Of a DNA stretch of 64,000 bases, positions 20,176 to 32,453 are shown piece after piece (position 1 is the stretch's first letter; every line of letters starts with the position of its first letter). The stretch is from Dermatemys mawii. Lineage: Eukaryota; Chordata; Testudines; Dermatemydidae. Where the stretch lies: NCBI GenBank assembly GCA_007922305.1, contig ML677351.1, positions 10,507,558 to 10,571,557 on the forward strand, written 5' to 3'. The notes under the pieces are model-generated. The model made no database searches. It was not told the origin of the DNA and was given only the letters and a program-made list of their open reading frames with translations. The translations under genes and the position numbers were made by a program.

Positions 20176-21605
20176 TTCCTGTTTAAATGAAGAGGCATTT
20201 TTGATTTTAAATAAATATTCAAAGAATTCCCAACTAGCTGTAACAAAGAAGCTTGAGGCTTCTCACTAGGAACTTAAAGGAAGTTTATGTGTGATAATAG
20301 TTAACTTTGATTTTTTTTTCCAAAGCATCCCCATAAAGCCAGTTTGTAAGGGTTCAGTAGACAACAGATATAGCCAGCACTGGAGGGTCAAGGAGCAAGG
20401 CAGCAAGTATGATGTCCATCAAAGGCTATCGTTTATCTTTGCTACCAATCAGCAAACTATAAAGCTAGCACTGGGTAAGCAGAGAGGAGATTGTAACACA
20501 TCAAGAAAAGAACCAAATCAGTGCCAGGCTAAGTTTGATTTCTCAAAGAGGTAAACACTCTCAAGACTTTGGAACAAACTCTCTCTGGCAACATTTTCCA
20601 TAAGGTGAAAAGCTGCTGCTCAAGCCATCTCTAATCAACATGTTCCACTGTTTCAAATAAAACATTCCAAAAATTTGCCACTGTACTCATTTTCTGCTAG
20701 AAATTCTTATCTAGAAAGGTTAGGCAGAGTGTCTCAGTTCTCCAAAATGATAGCTGGTGTGAAAGAATATTAACTGGGAATATTTATGATACCTATTTTC
20801 AGAAAGATGTTGAAATCATAGACACTAGGAGGGAAGGGGTACAGATGCAATGATCATCTCATGAACAATATACTAAAGAGCGTGTCATTTTGCTTCACTG
20901 CAGCTTGGTGGACACCTGTTACTTTTCATGGAGCACAGGAACACAATTTCCCACACTTTAATCATTTAAGGAGTGTGAAGACCCTCCTACATTTTGCTAT
21001 TTGGATAATTAATCTCTGCTCCTTTGTTTATTTTCATGTTTTCAGAATGGAATCCACATTAGAGTACCAGGTCAAACAGCGTGAGAACTCTGTGGCATAC
21101 TTTTTCTTCAAGTTTTACCAACTCCTTGCCTGTTTTCCTACTGATGTAAATGACATCATTCACATCATTTAGCAGTCTTTGATGTGCTATGATGAACCAA
21201 GAGAGGGACACCCAACTAGAAGTTTTGCATCCAAATACCAAATAGCACACATTTTGGGAAATGATGAGGTAATGCAACATTAATCTTCAAATATAATAGT
21301 TTGCTTTTAAAATTCACTTTTTATTTTTAGGATGTTTTTACTAGAATTTGATATTTTTGTTTGGGAACTCATGTATCAGAGCATAGTTATTTCCCTAATT
21401 TACCCACCTCTGATCCACTCCAGGTTTTCCCGTGTGTGTGAGGATAGAGGGAAGAGGAATTCTTAAAATTTGTTAGATTGAAGTTTATTTTCTTCCTTTA
21501 AAACCTTCCCCATAGCCCAGGTTGCAACTGATGTAGAATAATCCATTGATGAGAAAGGTGAGGCAGCTGCACTCTGCAGGATTATACCGTGTAGAATTCC
21601 TCTAG
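20176..21605. other. Unassigned non-coding sequence
   Basis: No repeat recognised. Open frames on both strands near 20861-21280 carry no known domain. Confidence 0.45.
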
Positions 21606-21692
21606 GGGGCAGTTCCTCAGCTGATGTAAATCAGCACGCTAATTGAAATCAGTGTAGCTACACCAGTATACGTCAGCTGAAGAGCTGGCCCC
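21606..21692. repeat. Palindromic MITE, CTCAGCTGGTGTAAATC family
   Basis: Left cctcagctgatgtaaatc and right acgtcagctgaagagctggc form inverted arms around aattgaaatcagtgtagc. Same family as 14527-14605. Confidence 0.65.
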
Positions 21693-22470
21693 AGGAGTCA
21701 TTGTAAACATATGTCATGTCTTTCAGGTAAGAAGCCTAACATGATTCTTAAAACAAGATTTTTTTTACACCAAAATATTGTACTGCATTTAGCTCACCTA
21801 AAGCACTTTTTTTTCCCCGCAATTTTCTGAATTAGTTGTAGAGAGGATGCTACATTGCCATTTGGAACCAAGCATAAATATTTATTGAATTTGGGTTTTG
21901 TTTTTTTTTAAAAGTATGCATCTTGCCCCTATGCTCTCATACAAGTCATAAATAATACAGTTAAAATAATTCTTTGGAAACAAATCACTGTGTTACATAA
22001 ACCACTATGTAACATTAAATGCAATTGCCCTCTGGTTAGTAAGGATCTTAACAAAAAGCGCAACCAATACCCACAATCTAGCCCCTCAAAGTTGTAATGT
22101 TACCCCTTCTAGAAAAGCTTGCAGTAATCTCCACCATTTGCAATATGCCCCAAGGTCAAGAAATGAGGATGCTGCAGGCTCAAATTCCAGATGGCATTCT
22201 ATTTTATATCTCTGTCTTATATCACCATCTTATATAATTCATATGCTCTGGTGTTTGCCGCTGTCATGGTATTTCATGATGTGGCTGAAATCCAAATCAT
22301 TTAGGGCTCTACATCAAGAGAGTCACATAATTAAAGTGTGATCATTGGAGTTAAATAGGAGTAAAATAGGTATAACAGAGAACCCAGCTGTTTCTATGTG
22401 AGAGAAAGAGTGAGGGAAGGGACAACCTTTCAGTCATCTAATTGATTCATTACACTGTGGTTGTAGTGGT
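21693..22470. other. Unassigned non-coding sequence
   Basis: No feature recognised. Confidence 0.45.
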
Positions 22471-22600
22471 GTTGATCCCTGAATATTAGAGAGACAAAAT
22501 GGGTGAAATGATATATTTTACTGAACCAACATCTGTTGGTAAGAGACACATTTTCGAGCGTATACAGAGCTCTTCTTCGGATGTTTTCAAAGTGCTTTGC
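22471..22600 (-). repeat. CGAAAGCTTGTCTCTTTC repeat, second copy
   Basis: ccctgaatattagagagac, gaaccaacatctgttggtaa and gagacacattttcgagcgta are the reverse complement of the repeat nested in the MIR at 16165-16325. The stretch continues with cagagctcttcttcgg, which that relative also has in inverted form. Confidence 0.7.
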
Positions 22601-25063
22601 AAACCTTGCACTAAACTGTTCCATACATTCCTTTCCAATAGAAAGTTCCTAGTTTCCACATAGAAGGGAACTAATATAAAAAGTCTACATTTGTTGGCCC
22701 TTTCACTTCTCTTATGATCCAACAAAAAGCAGCAGTATATATCAAGGACCACCAACTTAGTGAACTGCAAACCAACTACATGGATTGGTTCTTCCTGTCA
22801 GCTCTCCTTTGTCCCTGGCTACCACAAGTGTGTTGCGACATAGCAATACTATGAGACCTCTCAGAGAACTGAAGAGTGCACAGTGGGAGTTAAAAGCAGC
22901 ATTCACTATCTGTAACTTTCACTACAATTCTTCCACAGTTTAGGGAGCACAGGTTGGTACCAGCATGTTCTGCTGAGTGTAGCTCTATCCCAGCTACTGC
23001 TCTGCCCCTTTGGAAACACATGGCTAATGGGTCATTCATACTTCAAATAGAGGAGATAATGGTGGTTACAAAAAGATGAGGCAATCTGAATGTAGCCATT
23101 TTCCCCTTCTATGGAGCCCATCAATGGCTTTTTCTGCCCTGTGCGCGCAACAGCAATCCACCATGAACATAAACAATTACAGTATACACACAGACGATGC
23201 ATTTCTACATATATATTGTATAGCCAGGATGTGGGATAGGTGCAACACTGAATTTCAAGGTCTCTAGGTTGTTCTGTAAAATGCTGCAAGCCAAACTCCC
23301 TGGCATGCAATTGAATTCAGAGAGGTGTCAAAAGCCCTATCAAATCAGAATGCAGGAAGCTGGATGAATGTCATATGGATGTGCCAGAGAGCAGCTTGTT
23401 CTCTGAGCATGCTTTGGGCCATTTTGTATCCAGCGATCAGAGAGGAAACAACTGCTATACCTGTTAGAAATATTTTTTTAGACACACAGTATCTCCCATG
23501 GACCTCAAAGAGTTTAAAGTCCCTGGCTGGTCATGCAGCAGTCTGCAAACTTTTACAGCAGTTTGCTTCATCAAATTAGTTTGCAATGACCTTATGTTTG
23601 TGCACGCACGTAGCAGATCATGTGAGTATGTGCAGGTGCCTTTGCACTTAGCATGTGAGGTGAGTATGTGAAAAATGGGAAAGGGAGGATTGAGAGACTA
23701 GAGAACAACATCGACCCTTCTTATTTAATATCACAAATAAATCATCAGCGCCTTTCACCTTGAGGTCTGAAAGTGCTATCCCCATTTTATTGCCACTTTT
23801 CAGGTGACAGCTACCACCACTGATGTTCCCACTCTCTACCGTCACTTCATCTAACATCTGCCACACCCAGTGCTCCGTCTGCCAGAACTACAGCTGCCAC
23901 CAATACAAAAGGTATGCCAGAGCCATTACATCATACGTCCCAAATAAACTCCTCCATGGGTGCCGATTCCCCCGCAACAGCAGAAATGCAGTTGGTTTTG
24001 TGCACATGCCTTTCTAAGCTGTGCAGTGATTACCCATATGCCAATATGCAGATAGACAGAGAGAAAGGAAGCAAGGCGGTTGATCTAGAGCATTTGCTGT
24101 TACACACATTCTCATGTCCTCTCTCCCTTCCCTCTCAGGGAGCATATTAGGTTTATGAGACTCCTGTATCCTGAGGACTATAGCAACAAGCACAAAACAG
24201 ACAGACAGCCCTTCCGTAGCCTTATGGGGGAGATACCAAGAACAAAGCCTGGTAATTTGACCTGTTTTCTCAATCAAAAGATTTGTGCCAACCAAAGAAA
24301 AAAAAAGTTTTGGACTGGAAAGCATCTAAAAAATGGGGGAGTAAAAGTTTCTGCATCAAATTAACCCCTCACCAGGTTAAAGGGATAAAGAGAGGCACTC
24401 TGATTACCTCATACATCATTCCCTGGACAACAACAATCCTGTAGTCCAGCGCTGGGATATGGGGTATTGTTCTCCATCTCTCTCTCATAGCAGGTTCACC
24501 CCCTTCCATACAGGTTTGTGAAAGACAGTCCAAACAAAAAGGAAAAAAGTTTCAAGGCCTCTGAGGGGCCTGGCTCTCCTCCGTCCTACAAAGTGAGGAA
24601 AGCAGTATTTCTGGCTCCACAGGTAGTCTCAAGCCCCCTTCTACAAGCTAAGTCCTGGAGATTTCAACAAAAGAAACAAACCAGTCCATCTTCTTTTCTC
24701 AGAGCATTCAGGCTTGGTCACATTCACAAGCTGTTCCTCAGCAAATCACCCAGCACCCTGCTCTAGGAGCACTATCGCTGCTTGTTTCAGAGTGCTACCC
24801 CCACTCTGAAACAAGCAGGCTGAGGCTGAGGTCCTCCCTTTTAAGGGCCTGTCCCCAAGGCTAACAAACCAAATAGGTGAGGTGGGTTGGGCCTGATTGT
24901 TACCACAGGAATTCTTTAACCTATTCTTGACTGGAGGGAGTGGGGTATCTGCCCTATCAGAGGGACATACACTGTATTTAAACACAGGGAAGAAATGAGG
25001 CATTGGAGCCACTAGCAGAGATATGGTGCCACATGAAATGATGTTTAATTTTATACAAAATAA
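22601..25063. other. Unassigned non-coding sequence
   Basis: About 2.5 kb with no clear repeat. A weak MIR-like patch lies at 23755-23805 (tgaggtctgaaagtgctatc, ccccattttattgccact). The 125-codon antisense frame ending near 24746 runs into a microsatellite and has no domain features. An inverted pair, gcttgtttcagagtg / cactctgaaacaagc, lies at 24780-24812 and would form a tight hairpin. Confidence 0.45.
24780..24812. repeat. Perfect short hairpin
   Basis: gcttgtttcagagtg and cactctgaaacaagc are exact reverse complements of 15 bases with only about 7 bases between them. No associated element is recognised. Confidence 0.6.
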
Positions 25064-25064
25064 G

Positions 25065-25100
25065 CAAACAAATAAATAAATAAACAAATAAATAAATAAA
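25065..25100. repeat. (AAAT)n / (AAAC)n microsatellite
   Basis: Repeated aaataaataaacaaataaat units. It accounts for a string of hydrophobic codons read on the minus strand. Confidence 0.9.
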
Positions 25101-25424
25101 GGAACTGTCACCAAAATTTCCAACCTGGGGTGCCAAACTAAAGTTAGTCACCTAAATAAATGTAGGTACCTAAATGAAATTGGGCTGATTTTCAGAAGCA
25201 CTGAGCAGAGCAGGCAGCAACCTCCTTTGACCTACAATGCCTTTAATGCTTAGACCGTGCCAAGAAATGCTTAGACAAAAATAAATTTTATAGATAACTC
25301 ATAGGACTGATCAAAAATGGTGAAAATTAAAATGTAATTTTTTTAAAAAAAAATTGACTAGCTTTTGTAAATAACACACAGTCCCATTGGAATTATTTGG
25401 AGGAGTTGGAGATGGTGGAAGGGT
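25101..25424. other. Unassigned non-coding sequence
   Basis: No feature recognised. Confidence 0.4.
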
Positions 25425-25505
25425 AGTGTGTAATGAGAGTCAAAACACCTGAGTTCTATATCTGCCTCTACTGTTTAACATTGGGCTCATCATGCCTATG
25501 TTGTT
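25425..25505 (+). repeat. MIR/tRNA-SINE fragment (weak)
   Basis: taatgagagtcaaaacacct, gagttctatatctgcctcta and cattgggctcatcatgcct align in order with the GGGAGTCAGGACTCCTGGGTTCTATTCCCAGCTCTG and CTTGGGCAAGTCAC parts of sauropsid MIR-like SINEs. Confidence 0.5.
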
Positions 25506-28189
25506 TCTCCCCATTCCCCCTCCCGCCACAAATTTGGGCTTAAGCAGTAGCTCTTCTCCTTGGCAACAAGAATCATTTCTTGATTTCACAATGGTACTTT
25601 CTCTGGAGTATACTAGATTTATCTCCTTGGATTCTGTCTTGAAAGAAAATCTAAATTCCTGAGAACACTGACCTATAGATGCTGTCTTAAACGCTTTCAT
25701 TGAGAAGGTTTCTTTTGCCAACAGGTAGAGAAAAGGTTTCAGCTAACATCTCGTTATTTGCTTTTCACCTTTGAGGTAAAATTGTTAAAAAAATTGTCAA
25801 AGTGTACAAGGAGTCTAAAGACTCATTTTCAAAAGTGATATAGGAACCTAGACTCCTAAGTTTCAACAAAAGTTGTGGGTTTTGCTTTGTGCAAACGTGT
25901 GTGCATGCACGTCACTCATATCTGTTTTTTCCCAAGGGACTCACCAAAGCCATTGTTACACTTCCACCTTTTACTATCATCTCCTTTCTTTCAAATATAT
26001 TATACAAACTACTAATTATATTTTCGTTTCAGCTACTGTAATCTAGTAACTATTTTTCCTTTCAGTATCTTGCTGACTGTACCAAACTATTTTGGAGCAT
26101 AGGGTGCATCCAAAAATATTACATGATGATGCTAAACATATTTTTATTTAAAAAACCAAACAAAAGTGAAACTGGATAGTCCGGACATGGTAGTGGGCTA
26201 CGGAATATTTCACTTTTACGTAACTGTTTCAAATCTGACACAGCGTAGCATTGACTAAAAGTCACAACCATGTGATGCTTCTACAGTAGCCTCTGTGAAA
26301 TTAGTTGGTTGTCTCTCTTCAGTTCTTAGTGGATGTGTGTCCAGATGATAGAAATTATGATTGCCAGTGGGTTGTGCTGGCATTCTCATACAGATTAGTG
26401 ACTGAATAGGTCTGAACACCTATCTATGATGTTACTCCCTAGAGAGGACCCCCAAGTTTACAGCTGAGATATGTTGGATGATGAAGCAGAAAAATTTGCT
26501 TTTCAGCTATTTGTGCTGCAGTTGTCTTGCACGTAAAGAGATGACTTCAGTTTCTAAAATTAGCAACCCAGCATCTCGTACAAGCAGTAAGTCAACAAAC
26601 ATTTATATTTTTTAAATGGCTACCTAAGAAAATAAGAGTTTTGTTATTTCCTGTAATTCAGAGTGTATCATCCTTTCTGTATTTAAACTCTGTTTTTCAA
26701 AGCCAGGTGTATATTGTAAGACACTGAAAAAACAAAGCTATTTAACACAAAAAGCTGACGGTCAGCTATCAAAAACTGTCTAGAGAGGGATGTTTGTCAT
26801 GCTAAGAAACATGGTTTGAAGATATTCTGAGAGTGCTTGTTCAGGCATCATTCACTGTCCAACCCAAAGAGCTGAGCTTTAGCCAGCAGGGCCAGCTGAA
26901 ATAAGAATTAGACAAATGCTGTGCTGAAATTGGAGTTACTGTACCATGGCACAAGTGAGCTCTTAATATATTTTCTGCCTCATTAACAGGTTAGATTGGG
27001 TGAAGTGCAACAAGTGACCTAGGACCAGTGGGATAGTGCTAACTACATTGTTGCAATCAAGTAGTGCAGTATCAATGAATATGACTCCAGAAGTCTTATA
27101 TATCAAAACGGTGAAACTCAACACACTATGCTGTGTACTTATAATCAACACCCACCGTAGTTTCTGGAGCTATTAGTGCCTGCAGTTTATCTAGGTAACA
27201 GCATGCTACATGATCAAGAGAACAGCAGTTCACTCAGATAAAAATAAACATAAATAATGAATAGTGTAGCAATAGCTGTAATCATTACATAAGTTGTTTC
27301 TTCCAAAAATACTTTTGCTGTAGAAAAATTCAATATAATTTTTAGCACAGTTTATGCAGCAAACAGAGCAAACCACACAGTCAGCCTCTAATGACTCCTT
27401 AGACCAATCATGCATCATTCAAAACAAAATTTATTTAAAAATCCTAGCACCATTCATTTTCCTGGCTTCACATTGTCAAAATAACAATGATGATTATGGA
27501 ATCATTTAAAATGAAATTGTTCTGCCGTCTAATTTAGACACTTATCAAAGGTTAAGTCTGAACAAGAAAATTAGATTTACGGTTCCAACACTTAGCATTA
27601 CATTTGGGAAGAGAGCTTAATTTCCCTTTTCAATAAACTTGTTTGTTTGAATGCAATGTGCTTTTATTAATATAACTAAAATGTAAACCATGTAATTAAC
27701 AGCACACCCAAAGTGAATCAGTTGTATGATCAATTTTATATTTGTATCACACTCCCCTTGAAAGAATTGGACGCTATAGGTTAAATCCTGTCCTAACAAA
27801 ATCAGGTAGTTTTGCCATTGACTTCAGCTCTGAAGACAGTCTTTTGATCCCTAATTTCTTAAGGATCCCTTGACTAGAGGGCAAGGCTAAGTCAGGGAGA
27901 ACAGGGGTTTAAAAAGCCAGCTCCTAGGTGACAAGACAAGCTAGAAAACGGGAGTTTTCCAGGGGAGGTTAGAAAGGAAACATCAGAGCCTGATCCACCC
28001 AACAAACTTTCTCTAAACTTAGGTCAATATATCTTTCCCTCCCCCAAAAAACAAACAAACAGCAAACAAGCAAAAGAAAAAAATCCCCAAAAACCAAAAT
28101 CTGCAAGAGTAAAAATAATACAGGCAGAAGTCCAGCAGCACAGAGGGGACTATCTAGTTCTTTGCACTGAATTCAGCATGTATGATTCC
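25506..28189. other. Unassigned non-coding sequence
   Basis: About 2.7 kb with no confident repeat. A gccattgacttcagctctg core at 27814-27832 hints at another palindromic MITE remnant. An A-rich AAAC tract lies at 28044-28090. Confidence 0.45.
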
Positions 28190-28469
28190 CTGCACACCTA
28201 TCCATGCGGCAGGCAACTCATGGCTCTTTAGACCAGAGTCACTGAACTAGAAGAGCTAAGGAAGACAGATGAGACTATCTAGGGACACAGCAGAGTACTT
28301 CCACCTCTAGTCTGACAGCCTGTGCACTGCTGAGGAAGTTGAAAGTCTTGGAGAAGGAGAACATCAAGTTGGAGCAATGGGAAATTATTCCATATTTGAG
28401 ACTGTTCTTATGGACCTAGATCCTCTCAGAATTAGGATACCCCTCACTGTGAAGGGACCCCAGATATTA

Positions 28470-28885
28470 GGAGGAGATAGGTTATGGTAATGGGGGATTT
28501 GATTATTAGAAATATAGATGTGTTTGTGATGACCAGGAGATGCAAAGATTGTGTGTACCTCTCAAGACATCTAAATAAATTTATGATCAGTACTGGGGAG
28601 GAGTCTGTGGTCTTGGCAGATACCAATGACATAAGGAAAGGTAGGAGAGAGGTCCAGGAAGCCAAATTTGGGCTGCTGGGTAAGAGATTAGAGTCCATAA
28701 TCTCCATAGTATCATTGTCTGAAATGCTTCCAGTTCTATGCCTAGGGCCAGTTAGACAGGCAGAACTACAGGGTTTCATGTACGGATGAGGTGATCGTGT
28801 TTGGAGGAGGGATTTAGTTTTATTAGGAACCGGGGAACCTTTGGGGAAAGGAGGAGACTGTACATGAAGGATGGGCACCACCAAA
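28470..28885 (+). pseudogene. CR1 ORF1 esterase-domain remnant
   Basis: CR1 ORF1 proteins can carry a GDSL/SGNH-type esterase domain, a known feature of CR1-like LINEs. Here a frame of about 100 codons retains the block order. GDLIIRNIDVF at its start corresponds to the GDS nucleophile block, with serine replaced by leucine. ESVVLADTNDIRKG corresponds to the VVVHVGTNDI block that holds the catalytic asparagine, and the glycine of GTND is now alanine. SLSEMLPVL matches the following ISGILPVP strand. The frame ends at a stop before the C-terminal DxxH block. Loss of the nucleophile position means the copy could not be an active hydrolase. Confidence 0.75.
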
Positions 28886-28899
28886 CCAAAAAGAAATTA

Positions 28900-31800
28900 G
28901 ATAGCTGGCAACTAAATTCAAAGAGATTGTCAAAGAAATTTTAAACTAAGGGATGGGGGAAAGCTGAGAGGTACAGAGGAGAACATGATTCAGACAGAGA
29001 CATCTCTTAGGGTACAATTTATTAAAGGGGATTCTCTATCCTAGTAAAGACAGGATAGAAGTTGATAAAGTACAGGCAGGAACTAAAGAGAAACAAATGA
29101 AACATAGTCCCTAATTGCATCACATGAATGCAGACAACTAAATATTGACAAATTTTACAAGTTCATGTATACAAAGTCAAGTAGCCTAAATACTAAAATA
29201 GGTGAATTTATATGCCTGATATTAAATGAGGATCCTGATATAATAAGCAGCACAGAAACTTGATGGAACAATGATAATTAATGAAACACAGTAATACTAG
29301 GGTATGACAGAGTAGGTCTTACTGGTGGGTGAGAGGCACTATAAGTGAAAGAAAGCAGAATATAGTCAAAATCTTAAATGATTTAAACTGTACCATAGAA
29401 TCTCTATGTATAGAAATTCCATGCGTGAATAACAAAAGTATAGCAGCAAGAATATACTACTGACCATCTGACCAGGATGGTAAAGTCATTTTTTGTGAAA
29501 CGCTCAGGAAGATTAGAGAGGCTATAATTATTTTTTTTAAAACAACCTTGATAATAAAGGGGGATTTCAACTATTCCCATGTTGACATGTCACCTCAGGA
29601 TGAGATACAGAGATAAAATTTCTCAATACCATTAATGACTGCTTTTTGGAGCAGTTAGTCCTAGAATCCACAAGGGGTGAGGCAATTCTTGATTTAGTCC
29701 TAAATAGAAAACAGGATCTGGTCAAAGAGGTGAACGTAGCTAAACCTCTTGGTAATAGCAACCATAATGTAATAAAATTTAACATTCTTGTGTATGTATG
29801 TGGAGGAAGATAGTAAAGAAACTCACCGTAGTAAAATCTGGCATTAAAAAAAGAGGAATTACACAAAAATGAAGAAACTAGTTGAACAGAAATTAAAAGG
29901 AATAGTCACAAGAGTGAAAAATCTGCAAGTTGCATTAAACTTTCTAAAAACATCATATAAAGTTTAAACTAAATGTATACTCCAAATTAAAAAAAAAAAA
30001 TAAGAGAACCAAACCCCTCCCCCCAACAAAAAATAGCACCATAACTAAATAGAGTAAAAGAGGTGGTTAAAGACAAAAAAGCATCCTTTAAAAATTGCAA
30101 GTCATATCCCACTGAGGAAAGTAGAAAGGTGCATAAACTCTGGTAAGTCAGGTATAATAAAGTCGGCCAAAAAAGAATTTGAAAAGCAACTAGCAGAAGA
30201 CAAAGTGTAGGTCTTCACTACCCGCTGGATCGGCAGGTAGCAATTGATCTTTTGGCGATCGATCTATCGCGTCTCATTAAGATGCAATAAATTGATCGCC
30301 AGTGGTGCCCCCGTCGACTCCGGAACTCCAGCTTGCCGCGAGGCGCAAACTGGAGCGACGGGGGAGCACATCGCCGCCCACTGCCACTGAGGACAACAGG
30401 TAAGTCAGCCAAAGATACGCCAACTTCAGTTACGTTATTCACATAGCTGAAGTTGCGTATCTTTGGTTGATTCCCCTTCCCCAGTGTAGACAAGCCCAAA
30501 GAAACTAACAGCAATTATTTTTTAATTACATGAGAAACAGGAAGCCTCACAAACAGTGAGGTCACTGGATTGTTGAGGTACTAAAGGAGCATTCAGGAAG
30601 ACAAGACCGTTGTAAAAAAGCTAAATAAAAGTTGTGTGTTAGTCTTCATTGCAGAGGATGCAAGGGAGATTGCCACAACCAAGCCATTCTTTTAAGTCAC
30701 AGATCTGAGGAACTGTCCCAGATTAAGGTGTCAGTGGAGGAGGCTTTGAAACAAATTGATCAATTAAACAGTAATGTCATGAGGACCAGATGGCATTTAC
30801 TCAAGTGTTCTGAAGGAACTCTGATATGAAATTGCAGATCTACTAACTCAGGCATGTAACTTGTCATTTGAACCAGTTGCTGTACCAGGTAACTGGGGAG
30901 AGTAGCTAATGTAATGCCATAAAAAAAAAAGACTCGAGATGATCCTGGCAATTATTTAACTACAGTAATTACAGGATCTACAGCACCAGTCAAACTGATT
31001 GAAACTGTAGTAAAGAATGGAATTATCAGACACATAGATAAACACAATTTGTTGGGGAAGAATCTTTTGTAAAGGGAAAACATCCCTATTCAATGTATTA
31101 GAATTCTCTGAGGGGGATCAACAAACATGTGGAAAAGGATGATCCATTGGATATTGTGTAGTTGGACTTTCAGAAATCCTTTGACAACATCACTCACCAA
31201 AGGCTCTTAAGCAAAATAAGCAGTCAAGGGATAAGCTAAAAGTCCTCCTGTGAATCTTTAATCAGTTATATGGTAGGAAACCAAAGGTAGGGATAAATGG
31301 TCAGTTTTCACAGTGGAGAGAAGTAAGTAGTGGGGTTCCTCCCATGATCTGGGTGGATTCAGTTCTTTCAGCATATTCATAAATGATCTGAGAAAAGGGA
31401 TTACCAATGAGGTGGCAAAAGTTAGAAAAGTAAAGTAATAAAAAATTACTCAAAATAGTTAAGTATAAAGCTGACTGTGAAGAGTTAGAAAGGGATCTTC
31501 CAAAATAGGGTGACTGAGCAACAGAATGGCAGATGACATTCAGTGTTGATAAATGCAGAATAATGTACATTGGGAAACATAATCCCAACTATACATACAA
31601 AATGAGAGGGTCTAAATTAGCTGTTATACTCAAGAAAGAGATCTTGGAGTCATTGTGGATAGTTTTCTGAAAACATCCGCTCATGTACAGCAGCAGAAAA
31701 AGAAATCCTAACAATGTTAGGAACCATCAGGACTGGGATAGATATTAAGACAGAAAACATCATAACACCACTATATAAATACATGGTACATCCTCGACTT

Positions 31801-32150
31801 GAATATGGCATGCAGTTCTGGTCATCTCATCACAAAAAAATGGAAAAGTTATAGAGAAGGGCAACAAAATGGTTAGGGGGATGAAACAGCTTCCATATGA
31901 GCAGAGATTAAAAAGACTGAGACTGTTCATTTCAGAAAAGAGACCACTAAAGGGGATATGATAAAAGTTCTATACAATCATGAATGGTGTGGAGAAAGAA
32001 TAGGAAAGTGTTACTTACCCCTTCGTATAACATGAGAACATGAGAACCAAGGGTGTATCAATGAAATTAATAGGCAGCAGATTTAAAACAGTCACAGGAA
32101 AGTACTTTACAGAACGCACAACCTGTGGAGTTCATTGCCAGGAGATGTTG
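28900..32150 (+). pseudogene. CR1 ORF2 (endonuclease and reverse transcriptase) remnant
   Basis: The endonuclease part includes DPDIISSTET near 29232 (family PDIIxLTETW) and a GDFNY-type block at 29562 followed by CFLEQLVLESTRGEAILDL (about 29640-29697). The reverse transcriptase part includes MTRWHLLKCSEGTL near 30780, FQKSFDNITHQRLLSKIS at 31170-31223 (family DFQKAFDKVPHQRLLSKL, the first catalytic aspartate region), and the late blocks around 31640-31960 (ERDLGVIVDSF-like, then a YHPRLEYGMQFWS-type stretch near 31790). Many stops and frameshifts separate the blocks. The strand matches the ORF1 remnant and the CR1 3' tail. Confidence 0.8.
30205..30498. mobile_element. GC-rich MITE inserted in CR1, family A copy 1
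   Basis: This segment interrupts the CR1 ORF2. The right end agtgtagacaagccc matches, inverted, the diverged left end taggtcttcactac. The interior has ggatcggcaggtag, an inverted pair around gatcgatctatcgcg / caataaattgatc, and a near-perfect hairpin (30411-30429 with 30447-30464, aaagatacgccaacttcag). CpG-rich words (ccgtcgactccgg, cgccgccc) contrast with the AT-rich host. The likely class is hAT, from the recalled TIR AGGGCTTGTCTACACT. A copy of the same family is at 37103-37336. Confidence 0.75.
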
Positions 32151-32253
32151 TTATGGCCCAATATATAACAAAGTTAAAAAAAAAATATAGACAAGTTCAT
32201 GGAGGATAGGTCCATCAATGGCTATTAGCCAAGATGGACAGGGATGCAACAAG

Positions 32254-32302
32254 GACAGGGATCCTAGTGTCCCTAAGTGACAGGGATCCTAGTGTCCCTA
32301 AG
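32254..32302 (+). repeat. 25-bp tandem duplication in the CR1 3' region
   Basis: gacagggatcctagtgtccc followed by taagt occurs twice in direct succession and is identical as far as the second copy runs. It is a local slippage or repair duplication inside the CR1 copy. Confidence 0.85.
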
Positions 32303-32453
32303 CCTCTGACCAAGAAGCTGGGATTGGATGACAGGGGATGAACCCCTTGATAATCGTCCTCTTCTGTTTACTCCCTCTTAATCATCAGAGGACGGGATCC
32401 TGGGCTAGGTGGACCATTGGTGTAACCCAGCATGGCAATTCTTATGTTTTTAA

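Larger units (their letters stand above)
28190..32453 (+). mobile_element. Near full-length CR1 LINE, degraded
   Basis: A chicken-repeat-1 type non-LTR retrotransposon of about 4.2 kb, including one nested MITE. It contains a degraded ORF1 with an esterase-like domain and a degraded ORF2 (endonuclease plus reverse transcriptase). Its 3' end has the family hallmark: ggctaggtggaccattggtg, taacccagcatggcaattct and tatgttttt. The 5' boundary is uncertain. The interval 28190-28470 has a lysine/glutamate-rich, coiled-coil-like reading (KLKVLEKENIKLEQW) that fits ORF1. Stops and frameshifts throughout show it is dead. Confidence 0.85.

Noticed and set aside
24746..25123. Antisense frame of 125 codons
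   Set aside because: Its start is an (AAAT)n microsatellite read as hydrophobic residues, and the remainder has no recognisable domain.
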